Positions 51,539-60,851 of a DNA stretch of 64,000 nucleotides are shown one piece after another (the first letter of the stretch is position 1; the number at the start of each line of letters is the position of its first letter). The DNA is from Pseudooceanicola aestuarii (GTDB taxonomy: Bacteria > Pseudomonadota > Alphaproteobacteria > Rhodobacterales > Rhodobacteraceae). Under the pieces are notes generated by a model. That model was not told the origin of the DNA and did not search any database. It saw nothing but the letters and a program-made list of their open reading frames with translations. The position numbers and the translations under genes are program-made. Where the stretch lies: assembly GCF_010614805.1 (NCBI RefSeq), contig NZ_JAAFZC010000001.1, forward strand, positions 2,210,001-2,274,000, in the 5' to 3' direction.

Positions 51539-54483
51539 GGCTGGCCACCGGCGGGCGTATTGATCGGGACCGGCGCATCAGCTTTCGGTTCGACGGGCGG
51601 GAGTATGCGGGGATGGCGGGCGATACCCTGGCCTCCGCGTTAATGGCGAATGACATCCGGGTGGTGGGGCGCAGTTTCAAGTATCATCGCCCGCGCGGTG
51701 TCTTCACCGCCGGCAGCGAGGAGTCGAACGCGCTGGTCACCCTTGGCCGAGGCGCGACGCAGGAACCGAACATCCGCGCCACCACCCAGGAGCTTTTCGC
51801 CGGGTTGGAGGCGCGGGCGCAGAATTGCTGGCCGTCGGTGAACTGGGATCTGATGGCGGTGAACGACCTGTTCAGCGATTTTCTGGGGGCCGGGTTCTAC
51901 TACAAGTCGCTGATGGGCCCGCATCTGCCCCGGCTGAAGGTCTGGGAACGGATCTACGAACCGCTGATCCGCCGGGCCGCAGGTCTGGGCGCATTGTCGG
52001 GCCGCGCCGATCCCGACCGGAACGAGACGGCGTTCGCCCATTGCGACGTGTTGGTGATCGGGGCGGGGCCGGCTGGGCTGATGGCCGCGCGACAGGCGGC
52101 GGAGGCGGGTGCCGATGTCATTCTGGCGGATGAGGATGCCCTTCCCGGCGGGCGTCTTAACGCAGAGCGGGAGACGCTGGACGGCACGCCCGGTGCCGAT
52201 TGGGCCGCGGCGCAGGTTTCGGCGCTGGAGGCGATGGACAACGTGCGGGTGATGCGCCGAACCAGCGTGACCGGCGTCTATGACCAGGGCACCTATGGCG
52301 CGCTGGAACGGGTGTCGCGCCATGTCGGGACCCGGCCCGAGGGGGCGGCGCTGGATTGCTTCTGGCGGATCGTGGCGCGGCAGGCGGTGCTGGCCGCCGG
52401 CGCGCTGGAACGCCCCGTGGCCTTTGCCAACAATGACCGGCCCGGCGTGATGCTGGCCGGTGCGCTGCGGGCCTATGTCAACCGCTGGGCGGTGGCGCCG
52501 GGGCGCGCGGTGACGGTTTTTGCCACCAATGACGACGCCCATCGCACGGCTGCCGACCTGCGCGCTGCGGGCGTGCATGTGGCCGCGCTGGTCGATCCGC
52601 GCCCGGATGCGACCTGTGGGCTGGATGTGCCATTCTATCCGGGTGCGGTGATCTGCAACACCACCGGCCGGACAGAGCTGGAATCCGTCACCATCCGCAA
52701 TGCCACCGGGGCAGAACATCACCTGCGCACCGATTGCCTGGCGGTGTCGGGGGGCTGGAATCCGTCGCTGCACCTGACCTGCCATTTGAATGGGCGCCCG
52801 GTCTGGGATGCGGCGCGGGCCATGTTCCTGCCCGCGCCCGACGCGGTGCCGGGGCTGGTCCCCGCCGGGGCGGCGGCGGGGGTTATGGGCCTGCGCGGCT
52901 GCCTGGCCTCGGGCCGGGACGCGGCGCGGCGGGCGCTGGCGGCGCTGGATCTGACCGCACCTGACATGCCTGTGCCCGAAGTCGCCGACAGCCCGGAGGG
53001 CGCGACACCGCTGTGGTACGTGCCGGGCAGGGGCCGTGCCTGGCTGGATCTGCAAAACGACGTCACCGTCAAGGACGTGCGCCAGGCGGCGGCAGAGAAC
53101 TTCCGCTCGGTCGAGCATATGAAGCGCTATACCACGCAGGGCATGGCCCCCGACCAGGGCAAGCTGTCGAACATGGCGGCGCTGGCGGTGCTGGCCGATG
53201 CCACGGGGCGCGACATTGCCCAGACCGGCACGACCACCTACCGTCCGCCCTATGTGCCGGTGCCCATCGCTGCGATGGGGGCGGGGGGCGGCGGCCAGGG
53301 GTTCGCGCCGCGCCGGCTGACCACCAGCCATGCGGCAGCATTGGCCATGGGCGCCCCGATGGTGGAGGCCGGGCTGTGGTTCCGCCCCTCCTACTTCCCG
53401 CGAAAGGGCGACGTGACCTGGCGCCAATCCTGCGACCGGGAGGTCGCGATGGTGCGCAACGCGGTCGGGGTCACCGATGTCTCAACCCTGGGCAAGATCG
53501 ACATCCGGGGCGCGGATGCGGCGCGGTTCCTCGATTTCGTCTATGCCAATACCTTCTCCACCCTGGCGGAGGGGCGGGTGCGCTATGGCCTGATGCTGCG
53601 CGAGGACGGGCATGTCATGGATGACGGCACCACTGCGCGGCTGGGGCCGGATCATTACCTGATGACCACCACCACCGCCGCCGCCGGACAGGTGATGCAG
53701 CATCTGGAATTCGCGGCGCAGGTGTTGCGCCCGGACTGGGATGTGCGCCTGACCTCCGTCACCGAACATTGGGCGCAATTCGCTGTGGCAGGGCCGCAGG
53801 CGCGCGATCTGCTGGCGGATCTGGTTGATGGTCCGCTGGACGATACGGCCTTTCCCTTCATGTCCTGCGGGGCGGTGCGGGTGGCGGGGATCGCGGGGCG
53901 GTTGTTCCGCATCTCCTTCTCGGGAGAACGCGGCTACGAGATCGCCGTGCCCGCGCGATTCGGAGAAAGCCTGTTCCGTCTGCTGGTTGCGCGGGCGGAA
54001 GCGCGCGGCGGCGGGGCCTACGGGATGGAGGCGCTGAATGTGCTGCGCATCGAGAAGGGGTTTCTGACCCATGCGGAGATCGACGGCCGCACCACCGCCG
54101 GGGATCTGAATGCCGGCCGCATGATGTCCACCCGAAAGGATTTTATCGGCCGCGCTGCCGCAAGCCGTCCGGGCCTGCTGGACGAGGACCGGCCCCGGCT
54201 GGTCGGGCTGCGCCCTGCGGGAGCGGTGAAACAGTTGACTGCCGGGGCATTCCTCTTTGACGAGGGGGCAGAGCCGGTCCGCGAACAGGTACAGGGGCAT
54301 GTTACCTCTGTCGGGTATTCGCCGACGCTGGGCGGGTTCCTGGGGCTGGGATTCCTGATCGGGGGTCTGGAACGGGTCGGAGAGCGGGTGCGGATGGTCG
54401 ATCACCTGCGTGAGGTCACTGCCATTTGTGAGGTCTGCGACCCGGTGTTCTACGACAACAAGGGGGAGCGCCTGCGTGGCTGA
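51535..54483 (+). CDS. soxA: Sarcosine oxidase alpha subunit
   Basis: The 982-residue subunit binds NAD+ and tetrahydrofolate and channels the one-carbon unit. An N-terminal 2Fe-2S-like fold carries YHRPRGVFTAGSEESNALV near residue 45. The dinucleotide domain starts at VLVIGAGPAGLMAARQAAEAG near residue 171. The C-terminal 370 residues form a GcvT-like (aminomethyltransferase) domain. The ATG at 51535 overlaps soxD. The same reading frame stays open far upstream (to 50527), but that stretch lies inside soxB in another frame and is a GC artefact. soxG overlaps the 3' end. Confidence 0.96.
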   Translation: MRLATGGRIDRDRRISFRFDGREYAGMAGDTLASALMANDIRVVGRSFKYHRPRGVFTAGSEESNALVTLGRGATQEPNIRATTQELFAGLEARAQNCWPSVNWDLMAVNDLFSDFLGAGFYYKSLMGPHLPRLKVWERIYEPLIRRAAGLGALSGRADPDRNETAFAHCDVLVIGAGPAGLMAARQAAEAGADVILADEDALPGGRLNAERETLDGTPGADWAAAQVSALEAMDNVRVMRRTSVTGVYDQGTYGALERVSRHVGTRPEGAALDCFWRIVARQAVLAAGALERPVAFANNDRPGVMLAGALRAYVNRWAVAPGRAVTVFATNDDAHRTAADLRAAGVHVAALVDPRPDATCGLDVPFYPGAVICNTTGRTELESVTIRNATGAEHHLRTDCLAVSGGWNPSLHLTCHLNGRPVWDAARAMFLPAPDAVPGLVPAGAAAGVMGLRGCLASGRDAARRALAALDLTAPDMPVPEVADSPEGATPLWYVPGRGRAWLDLQNDVTVKDVRQAAAENFRSVEHMKRYTTQGMAPDQGKLSNMAALAVLADATGRDIAQTGTTTYRPPYVPVPIAAMGAGGGGQGFAPRRLTTSHAAALAMGAPMVEAGLWFRPSYFPRKGDVTWRQSCDREVAMVRNAVGVTDVSTLGKIDIRGADAARFLDFVYANTFSTLAEGRVRYGLMLREDGHVMDDGTTARLGPDHYLMTTTTAAAGQVMQHLEFAAQVLRPDWDVRLTSVTEHWAQFAVAGPQARDLLADLVDGPLDDTAFPFMSCGAVRVAGIAGRLFRISFSGERGYEIAVPARFGESLFRLLVARAEARGGGAYGMEALNVLRIEKGFLTHAEIDGRTTAGDLNAGRMMSTRKDFIGRAAASRPGLLDEDRPRLVGLRPAGAVKQLTAGAFLFDEGAEPVREQVQGHVTSVGYSPTLGGFLGLGFLIGGLERVGERVRMVDHLREVTAICEVCDPVFYDNKGERLRG

Positions 54484-55066
54484 GCATCATACCACACCCG
54501 ATGTCGGCGCGGCCCCACCGCTGGAGAAGGGCCGGGCGATCCGGCTGGGCGAAACCACGCTGACCGCCCTTCCCATGACGCGGCTGACCGCGCTGATGCC
54601 CTCGCCGTCCCTGTCGTCGGTGGCGGGGGGCGGCGGCCCCGCGCTGGCGGGTGCGTTGCGCGAGGCGGGGCTGGATCTTCCGGCGCCCGGTTCAACCCAT
54701 CGCGGCGACATGGCCGAGGTGCTGTGGTTCGCGCGCAACCAATGGCTGGTGATCGGTGCCTGCCCGGAGGGGCTGGACGAACACGCCGCGCTGACCGATT
54801 TGTCCGACGGTTGGGCGATGCTGGCCCTCGACGGGCCGGACGCCCGCGCCACGCTGGCCCGTCTGACATCCCTGGATCTGCGCGCCGGGGCCTTTGCCGA
54901 CGGGGCCACGGCCCGGACGGAGCTGCGGCACATGATGGCGGCGATCACCCGCACAGGGCCGCAACGGTTCCGGGTGATGGTGTTCCGGTCGATGGCCGAA
55001 ACGGCCTGGCACGATCTGGAAACCGCCCTGCGCGGGGCGGCGGCACGACGGGCGCTTCCACGCTGA
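54476..55066 (+). CDS. soxG: Sarcosine oxidase gamma subunit
   Basis: The 196-residue subunit matches SoxG in position and in its weak GcvT-like pattern (AEVLWFARNQWLVIG near residues 80-94 and RFRVMVFRSMAETAWHDLETAL near the C-terminus). The GTG at 54476 overlaps the soxA stop by eight bases and is preferred; the ATG-started longer frame lies deeper in soxA. It ends the soxBDAG operon. No glyA, folD or purU follows; dnaG begins 61 bp downstream. Confidence 0.9.
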   Translation: MAEHHTTPDVGAAPPLEKGRAIRLGETTLTALPMTRLTALMPSPSLSSVAGGGGPALAGALREAGLDLPAPGSTHRGDMAEVLWFARNQWLVIGACPEGLDEHAALTDLSDGWAMLALDGPDARATLARLTSLDLRAGAFADGATARTELRHMMAAITRTGPQRFRVMVFRSMAETAWHDLETALRGAAARRALPR

Positions 55067-55127
55067 GGCGAAAGATTGATCGGCGGGCATCTGGACACCG
55101 GGCGCGGGCTTTCCGATATTGCCGGTC

Positions 55128-57092
55128 ATGAGTCTTTCCGACGGTTTCCTGGACGAATTGCGCAGCCGCATCAGCCTTGGGCAGGTGGTCGGGCGCAAAG
55201 TCATGTGGGATCAAAGAAAATCCCAACCGGGAAAGGGCGACCTCTGGGCCCCTTGTCCGTTCCATCAGGAAAAGACGGCTTCCTTCCACGTCGATGACCG
55301 CAAGGGATTCTATTATTGCTTCGGCTGTCACGCGAAGGGCGACGCCATCTCCTTTGTCCGGGAGACGGAGAATGTCGACTTCATGGAGGCGATCGAAATC
55401 CTGGCCAAGGAAGCGGGGATGACCCTTCCCGCCCGCGACCCGCGCGCCGCCAAACAGGCAGAGGCGCGCGACCGGTTGGGAGAGATCATGGACCAGGCGG
55501 TGCGCTATTTCCGCCGGGCGCTGTCCACCGGACCGGGGGCGGAGGCGCGTGCCTACCTGGATCGCCGGGGCCTGAGCGAGGCGGCGCGCGACCGCTGGGA
55601 GATCGGCTTCGCCCCCGCCGGCTGGCAGGGGCTGCGCGATCACCTGACGGGGCAGGGGGTGGCGGAGAAGGATCTGCTGGCCTGCGGGCTGATCAAGGAC
55701 TCGTCCAGGGGCGGCAAACCCTATGACACGTTCCGCAACCGCATCATGTTCCCGATCCGCGACCCGCGCGGGCGCTGCATCGCCTTCGGCGGCCGCGCCA
55801 TGGATCCCGAGGACAACGCGAAATACCTGAACTCGCCGCAGACGCAGCTGTTCGACAAATCCGTCACCCTGTACAATCACGGCCGCGCGCGGGAGGCCTC
55901 GGGGAAGGGGGCGCAGATCGTCGTGGCCGAAGGCTACATGGACGTCATCGCCCTGGGCGAGGCCGGGTTCACCGCCGTGGCCCCCCTGGGCACCGCCGTG
56001 ACTGAGGCCCAGCTGGACATGCTGTGGCGGATGAGCGGGGAACCGGTGGTGGCGCTGGACGGCGACCGCGCCGGGCTGGAGGCCGCGAAACGGGTGATGC
56101 GCCTGGCCCTGCCCAAGCTGAAGCCGGGCCAGACGTTGAATTTCGCCCTGATGCCGCCGGGCAAGGATCCCGATGACGTGATCCGCGCCGAAGGTCCGGA
56201 GGGCATGCAGAAACAGCTGGCCGCGGCCGTGCCGCTGGTCGATCTGCTGTGGCAGGAAGAAACGGAGGGCCGGACTTTCAACACGCCCGACCGCCGTGCC
56301 GCGCTGGATGCGGCGTTGAAGACGCGCCTGGGCGCGATCACCGATGAAACCCTGCGCTACCATTATTCCCAGGCCCTGCGCGACCGTCAACGGGAGCTGT
56401 TTCGCCCGGCGCCGCGCCCGCGCACCGGTGCCACCGGCCGGGGCTTTCCGCCGCGCCTGCCTTCGGCCGCGCTGCCGCTGGACGGGACGCGCCGGTCTTT
56501 TCTGGCCGCCGCCGACGAGGGGGCGACAGACCGGGTCCGGGAGGCGGTGATCCTGGCCACCTGTCTGGCCACGCCGCAGGTCGTCGGCGATTTCCTGACG
56601 CGCCTGGAATTGATGGAATGCCGTGATCCGCTACATCTACGGGTGCGGGACGCGATCCTGACCTGCCACGGGGAGGGCGACGCCCCCCTGAAGGAGGCGG
56701 TGATGGCCAGGTTGGGGCCCGAAGCCCTTGACGAATTGATGGCGCGGGACCATGTGGCACTTTGCCCGGCGGTACGGGATGCCGGGAATCTGGAAACTGC
56801 GGAATTGACCCTGGAGGGGGAGTTGGCGAAGCTTCGGGCCTTCCGGGGCTGGGCAGAGGAAATGGCGGAGGCGCAGGAGGAGATCGCCGCCGCGGAGACC
56901 GAAGCGATGACCTGGCGGTTGAGCCAGGCCGCCGTGGCCCGCGACCGGGCCGCCCGACAGGAACAGGAGGACCGGGCCGAATATGACCAGGGCGATAACG
57001 GGGCACGAATCAACCGCGCTGAACGCGGGGCTCTGGATGCCATATTGGGGGCGATTCGGTTCTCGAAGACCAAGAAATCTGCGGATTCTTGA
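55128..57092 (+). CDS. dnaG: DNA primase
   Basis: DnaG makes RNA primers at the replication fork. The 654-residue protein has the CHC2-type zinc finger with Cys43, His46, Cys64 and Cys67, then the catalytic TOPRIM core with VAEGYMDVIAL and ALDGDRAG, and a C-terminal helicase-binding part. An acidic coiled region (EEMAEAQEEIAAAETEAM) lies near the end. The ATG at 55128 (MSLSDGF) is the conserved start. It is followed by rpoD, the classical macromolecular synthesis pairing. Confidence 0.97.
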   Translation: MSLSDGFLDELRSRISLGQVVGRKVMWDQRKSQPGKGDLWAPCPFHQEKTASFHVDDRKGFYYCFGCHAKGDAISFVRETENVDFMEAIEILAKEAGMTLPARDPRAAKQAEARDRLGEIMDQAVRYFRRALSTGPGAEARAYLDRRGLSEAARDRWEIGFAPAGWQGLRDHLTGQGVAEKDLLACGLIKDSSRGGKPYDTFRNRIMFPIRDPRGRCIAFGGRAMDPEDNAKYLNSPQTQLFDKSVTLYNHGRAREASGKGAQIVVAEGYMDVIALGEAGFTAVAPLGTAVTEAQLDMLWRMSGEPVVALDGDRAGLEAAKRVMRLALPKLKPGQTLNFALMPPGKDPDDVIRAEGPEGMQKQLAAAVPLVDLLWQEETEGRTFNTPDRRAALDAALKTRLGAITDETLRYHYSQALRDRQRELFRPAPRPRTGATGRGFPPRLPSAALPLDGTRRSFLAAADEGATDRVREAVILATCLATPQVVGDFLTRLELMECRDPLHLRVRDAILTCHGEGDAPLKEAVMARLGPEALDELMARDHVALCPAVRDAGNLETAELTLEGELAKLRAFRGWAEEMAEAQEEIAAAETEAMTWRLSQAAVARDRAARQEQEDRAEYDQGDNGARINRAERGALDAILGAIRFSKTKKSADS

Positions 57093-57147
57093 TAAGTTGC
57101 TAAAGAAATAAGGGTAAACGGGTGTGCGAATCATCCAAAGAGGCTAT

Positions 57148-57168
57148 TGATTCGATCTTATCGAATCA
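57148..57168. promoter_or_regulatory. Inverted repeat upstream of rpoD
   Basis: Nine-base arms TGATTCGAT and ATCGAATCA are separated by CTT, in the 111-bp dnaG-rpoD gap and 35 bp before the rpoD ATG. It may be an operator for an internal rpoD promoter or an mRNA processing hairpin. The surrounding stretch is AT-rich for this genome. Confidence 0.55.
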
Positions 57169-57203
57169 CGCCGCGCCCGACCGCCACAGCCAGGAGCTTG
57201 CCG

Positions 57204-59174
57204 ATGGCCGCCAAGGACAATGATGACACCCAGACCGACGACCAGGAAACCGAGGTTTCCCTGGACATGAGCCAGGCGGCGGTCAAGAAAATGATCGCCG
57301 AGGCGCGGGAAAAGGGGTTCATCACCTATGACCAGCTGAACCAGGTCCTGCCCCCGGATCAGGTGTCCTCCGAACAGATCGAAGACGTGATGTCGATGCT
57401 CTCCGAAATGGGCATCAACATCATCGAGGACGAAGAAGCCGAGGAGGAGGAAAGCAAATCCACCGCCGTGGTGGAAGCGGCCTCCAACCGCGAAGTCGCG
57501 CTTGGCTCCGGCGGGTCGGAAAAGCTGGACCGGACCGACGATCCGGTTCGCATGTACCTGCGCGAAATGGGGTCGGTCGAACTGCTGTCCCGCGAGGGCG
57601 AAATCGCCATCGCCAAACGGATCGAGGCCGGGCGCAACACGATGATCGCCGGGCTGTGCGAAAGCCCGCTGACCTTCCAGGCAATCACGATCTGGCGCGA
57701 CGAACTGCTGTCCGAAGACATCCTGCTGCGCGATGTCATCGACCTGGAAACCACATTTGGCGACCAGCTGGGCGACGAGGGGGAGCCGGTGGTCGAACCC
57801 GCCAACGTCCAGTCTGCGCCCAAGACCGACAACGGGCCGGAGCTGGACGCCGACGGCAACCCGATCGCCAAGGAAGACGACGACGACGAGGACGAGCAGG
57901 CCAACATGTCGCTGGCCGCGATGGAAGCCGCGCTGAAGCCGACCGTGCTGGAAACGCTGGACCGTATCGCCGACGATTATGCGCGCCTGTCCGAATTGCA
58001 GGACAGCCGCATCAGCGCCACGCTGAACGAAGACGGATCATTCAACGCCGGTCAGGAGCAGGTTTACCAGAAATTGCGGTCCGAGATCGTCCTGTTGGTG
58101 AACGAGCTGCACTTGCACAACAACCGGATCGAGGCGCTGATCGACCAGCTCTACGGCATCAACCGGCGGATCATGCAGATCGACAGCTCCATGGTGAAGC
58201 TGGCGGATCAGGCGCGCATCAACCGTCGTGATTTCGTCGAGGCCTATCGCGGTCACGAACTGGATCCCAACTGGCTGGACCGCATGGGCGAGAAGCCCGG
58301 TCGCGGCTGGCAGATGTTCATTGAACGATCTTCCGACAAGGTGGAGGAGCTGCGCGCCGACATGGCGCAGGTCGGGCAATATGTCGGCCTCGACATCTCC
58401 GAATTCCGCCGCATCGTGCAGCAGGTCCAGAAAGGCGAGAAGGAGGCCCGGCAGGCCAAGAAGGAAATGGTGGAGGCAAACCTGCGCCTCGTCATCTCCA
58501 TCGCCAAGAAATACACGAACCGTGGCCTGCAATTCCTTGATCTCATTCAGGAAGGCAATATCGGTCTGATGAAGGCCGTGGACAAGTTCGAGTATCGGCG
58601 CGGCTACAAGTTCTCCACTTACGCCACGTGGTGGATCCGCCAGGCGATTACCCGGTCCATCGCGGACCAGGCCCGCACCATTCGTATCCCGGTCCACATG
58701 ATCGAAACGATCAACAAGCTGGTTCGCACCGGACGTCAGATGCTGCACGAGATCGGCCGCGAGCCCACGCCGGAAGAGCTGGCCGAAAAGTTGCAGATGC
58801 CGCTGGAGAAAGTCCGCAAGGTGATGAAGATCGCCAAGGAGCCGATCTCCCTCGAAACGCCGATCGGCGACGAGGAAGACAGCCAGCTGGGCGATTTCAT
58901 CGAGGACAAGAACGCGGTTCTGCCGCTGGACAGTGCGATTCAGGAAAACCTGAAGGAAACCACGACGCGGGTTCTGGCCAGCCTGACCCCGCGGGAGGAA
59001 CGTGTGCTGCGGATGCGGTTCGGCATCGGGATGAACACCGACCACACGCTGGAAGAGGTCGGCCAGCAGTTCAGCGTGACCCGCGAACGGATTCGTCAGA
59101 TCGAGGCCAAGGCCTTGAGAAAGCTGAAACATCCCAGCCGGTCGCGCAAGTTGCGGAGTTTCCTGGACCAATAG
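57204..59174 (+). CDS. rpoD: Primary sigma factor RpoD (sigma-70)
   Basis: The 656-residue housekeeping sigma factor has region 1.1 (residues 20-90), region 1.2 ([11 protein letters not shown]), a long acidic non-conserved region (about 190-245, DDDDEDEQ), region 2 with [23 protein letters not shown] and [11 protein letters not shown], region 3 and region 4 with the helix-turn-helix [29 protein letters not shown] lies eight bases before the ATG. An inverted repeat upstream and a strong terminator downstream frame the gene. Confidence 0.98.
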   Translation: MAAKDNDDTQTDDQETEVSLDMSQAAVKKMIAEAREKGFITYDQLNQVLPPDQVSSEQIEDVMSMLSEMGINIIEDEEAEEEESKSTAVVEAASNREVALGSGGSEKLDRTDDPVRMYLREMGSVELLSREGEIAIAKRIEAGRNTMIAGLCESPLTFQAITIWRDELLSEDILLRDVIDLETTFGDQLGDEGEPVVEPANVQSAPKTDNGPELDADGNPIAKEDDDDEDEQANMSLAAMEAALKPTVLETLDRIADDYARLSELQDSRISATLNEDGSFNAGQEQVYQKLRSEIVLLVNELHLHNNRIEALIDQLYGINRRIMQIDSSMVKLADQARINRRDFVEAYRGHELDPNWLDRMGEKPGRGWQMFIERSSDKVEELRADMAQVGQYVGLDISEFRRIVQQVQKGEKEARQAKKEMVEANLRLVISIAKKYTNRGLQFLDLIQEGNIGLMKAVDKFEYRRGYKFSTYATWWIRQAITRSIADQARTIRIPVHMIETINKLVRTGRQMLHEIGREPTPEELAEKLQMPLEKVRKVMKIAKEPISLETPIGDEEDSQLGDFIEDKNAVLPLDSAIQENLKETTTRVLASLTPREERVLRMRFGIGMNTDHTLEEVGQQFSVTRERIRQIEAKALRKLKHPSRSRKLRSFLDQ

Positions 59175-59202
59175 GCCGGCCCCGGCCTGGCCCGATACCA
59201 GG

Positions 59203-59236
59203 GGCGTCGCCGATCCGTTCGGCGGCGCCTTTCCTT
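59203..59236 (+). terminator. Rho-independent terminator after rpoD
   Basis: An 11-bp stem (59203-59213 with 59219-59229, one G-T pair) with a five-base loop is followed by TTTCCTT. It begins 29 bp past the rpoD stop and also lies just past the end of the convergent accessory gene. Confidence 0.8.
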
Positions 59237-59239
59237 AAT

Positions 59240-59779
59240 TTACACGCCGAAAGACAAGCGACGTGTCTCACCAGGAAGCTCCGCTTTGGGCTTTGTGGAC
59301 CAGGTAACCTCCATTTCAACTGGGACCCGCAAGTCTTCCGCCAGGAGAGCGATTGCCTTGCAGGCGCGGTTGGCGTCGACCCCTTGAAAGGCAAAGCCGC
59401 TATTGCCGATCCTTCTATAACCGTTGTTTTCAAAAGGTTCCGAAAGCAGGCTCAGTGGTAAATGCTGCCGAAGCCAGCTCAAATCCCGAGGGGCATGTAA
59501 CGCTTTTTCTAGCAGGTCGCTTAACAGCTCGTTCCAATACTTCGGGGCGGCGTTTCCGCCGATCGAGGCCCTGCGGATCGAAGTATGGGTAACATTTGGC
59601 AGATGGTCGGAAGAGCAAGAGATCACCGTTGTTCGGCTGGTTTTCTTCGCATTTTCCCTGCGAAGTTCACGATGCTCGGCGATCAGTTTGTCCAGAGCCG
59701 TTGCAGGTGTGTCTATCAGCGGAATCGCCATCGAGCTCAAATAATCGAAAGCGGCTTCAGAGATTGAAATATTCTTCAT
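59240..59779 (-). CDS. Accessory protein with SeqA-N/ribbon-helix-like N-terminus
   Basis: The 179-residue protein is not recognised as a whole. Residues 1-35 (ISISEAAFDYLSSMAIPLID, then TPATALDKLI) resemble the short dimerisation motif at the N-terminus of SeqA and of various restriction- or toxin-linked DNA-binding proteins. The second half contains YWNELLSDLLEKAL (about residues 81-94), SGFAFQGVDANRACKAIALL (about residues 126-145) and ends in a beta-rich stretch. Base composition is clearly lower in GC than its neighbours, suggesting transfer. Tandem TATCAA/TTGATA half-sites lie 25-41 bp upstream of the ATG, as for an autoregulated DNA-binding protein. Function unknown. Confidence 0.65.
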   Translation of the reverse strand: MKNISISEAAFDYLSSMAIPLIDTPATALDKLIAEHRELRRENAKKTSRTTVISCSSDHLPNVTHTSIRRASIGGNAAPKYWNELLSDLLEKALHAPRDLSWLRQHLPLSLLSEPFENNGYRRIGNSGFAFQGVDANRACKAIALLAEDLRVPVEMEVTWSTKPKAELPGETRRLSFGV

Positions 59780-59803
59780 GGTAGCTCTCCTCTATATCAT
59801 CCC

Positions 59804-59820
59804 ATATCAATTGATATCAA
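59804..59820. promoter_or_regulatory. Tandem palindromic operator-like sites
   Basis: ATATCAATTGATAT (59804-59817) is a perfect 14-bp palindrome and overlaps a second one, TTGATATCAA (59811-59820). A further CTTGATAC half-site follows near 59833. They sit just upstream of the accessory gene and probably bind its product or another regulator. Confidence 0.6.
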
Positions 59821-59970
59821 TATCCTCTTGATACGCAAGGGCGAGCTTTTTTGCATGACAGCTATGTGACATCGGTGTCTTGCCGCCGATCGGGATGGCC
59901 CCCATATCCGCGATGCAACCGAATGCGGTTTCGCGCGTTGAGAGATGCACAGTCACGGAGACTTCCAGCC

Positions 59971-60255
59971 ATGCGCCCCTTTGCCCTATCCCTTGCCGCC
60001 CTTCTGATCGCGAACCCCGTCCTTGCTTCTGTCGGATCTGAGGCGGAGCCGGAGGCGCTGCGGCCTGACACTCTTTCCCTGGCGCAGCCGATGATAGTGC
60101 ATAACGATGAAATCGCGGCCGAAATCGCAGATTGCCGGGCCACCCTTGCCCAGGCCCTTGGCGCGCCGTTCCCCGGTCAGACGGCGACGGATCTTCGCGA
60201 TCCCTCGGCGTTGGCACCGGCAACGGCATGCGTGCTGGCAGACGGCCGCGGCTGA
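59971..60255 (+). CDS. Small secreted protein of unknown function
   Basis: The 94-residue product has a Sec signal peptide (residues 1-20, MRPFALSLAALLIANPVLAS, cleavage after VLA). The mature part is acidic with two cysteines (ADCRATLAQ and TACVLADG) that could form one disulfide bond in the periplasm. No family is recognised. The ATG at 59971 fits the signal peptide; the frame upstream is noise. It stands between the accessory gene's promoter region and yjbQ. Confidence 0.6.
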   Translation: MRPFALSLAALLIANPVLASVGSEAEPEALRPDTLSLAQPMIVHNDEIAAEIADCRATLAQALGAPFPGQTATDLRDPSALAPATACVLADGRG

Positions 60256-60306
60256 TCCGGCTGCGTCCCGAAATCGTACCCCCCTGAAACTTCTGCCGCT
60301 TCTGGT

Positions 60307-60324
60307 CAGATCCCACCGGATCTG
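60307..60324. promoter_or_regulatory. Inverted repeat before yjbQ
   Basis: CAGATCC-CACC-GGATCTG forms seven-base arms ending 13 bp before the yjbQ ATG. It occupies the place of the ribosome site, and no Shine-Dalgarno sequence is visible. Confidence 0.45.
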
Positions 60325-60337
60325 GCACCCTCTCGCC

Positions 60338-60754
60338 ATGGCGCTGACCCGTTTCGACATCGCGACCCATGGTCCCGGCCTTTACGAGTTCACCGGCCAG
60401 GTCATGACCTGGCTGGCGGGGCAGGGCGACGGGCTGCTGACATTGTTCATCCGCCACAGCTCGGCCTCGCTGCTGGTGCAGGAAAACGCAGATCCGGAGG
60501 TCCGCCGCGACCTGACGGAATTTCTGCATCGCCTGGTGCCGCCCGCCGACAATCCCGCCATGTCCTACCTGACCCATGTCCATGAGGGGCCCGACGATAT
60601 GCCGGCCCATATCAAGGCGGCGCTGCTGCCGGTCAGCCTGTCGATCCCGGTGCGGGCCGGGCGGATGGAATTGGGCACCTGGCAGGGCATTTACCTTGTC
60701 GAACACCGCGCTGCCCCGCATCGACGCCAAGTTTCAGCACATCTAGGCGGCTAA
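60338..60754 (+). CDS. yjbQ: YjbQ family protein (secondary thiamine-phosphate synthase-like)
   Basis: The 138-residue protein matches the YjbQ/UPF0047 family: LTLFIRHSSASLLVQENADPEV near residues 34-55, then YLTHVHEGPDDMPAHIKAAL near 79-98, and GTWQGIYLVEHR near the end. The His and Glu residues of these blocks form the presumed metal site. E. coli YjbQ has weak thiamine phosphate synthase activity, but the true role is unsettled. No ribosome site precedes the ATG at 60338; leaderless translation or another start is possible. Confidence 0.88.
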   Translation: MALTRFDIATHGPGLYEFTGQVMTWLAGQGDGLLTLFIRHSSASLLVQENADPEVRRDLTEFLHRLVPPADNPAMSYLTHVHEGPDDMPAHIKAALLPVSLSIPVRAGRMELGTWQGIYLVEHRAAPHRRQVSAHLGG

Positions 60755-60851
60755 ATTGGGGCCTACCCAAAGTTCTGTAGACGCCCTATAGTCGCTGTGG
60801 ACAAGTGGGGAAACCCCACGGCATACGGTGGCAGACAAGGGGACGTGGCGA

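Noticed and set aside
50527..54483. A single open frame of 1318 codons covering part of soxB and all of soxA
   Set aside because: The first third lies inside soxB in another frame and has no family resemblance; soxA homology begins at 51535, where the start overlaps the soxD stop.
60107..60337. Extended N-terminus for YjbQ from an upstream ATG
   Set aside because: The added 77 residues are basic noise overlapping the secreted-protein gene, and family homology begins at 60338.
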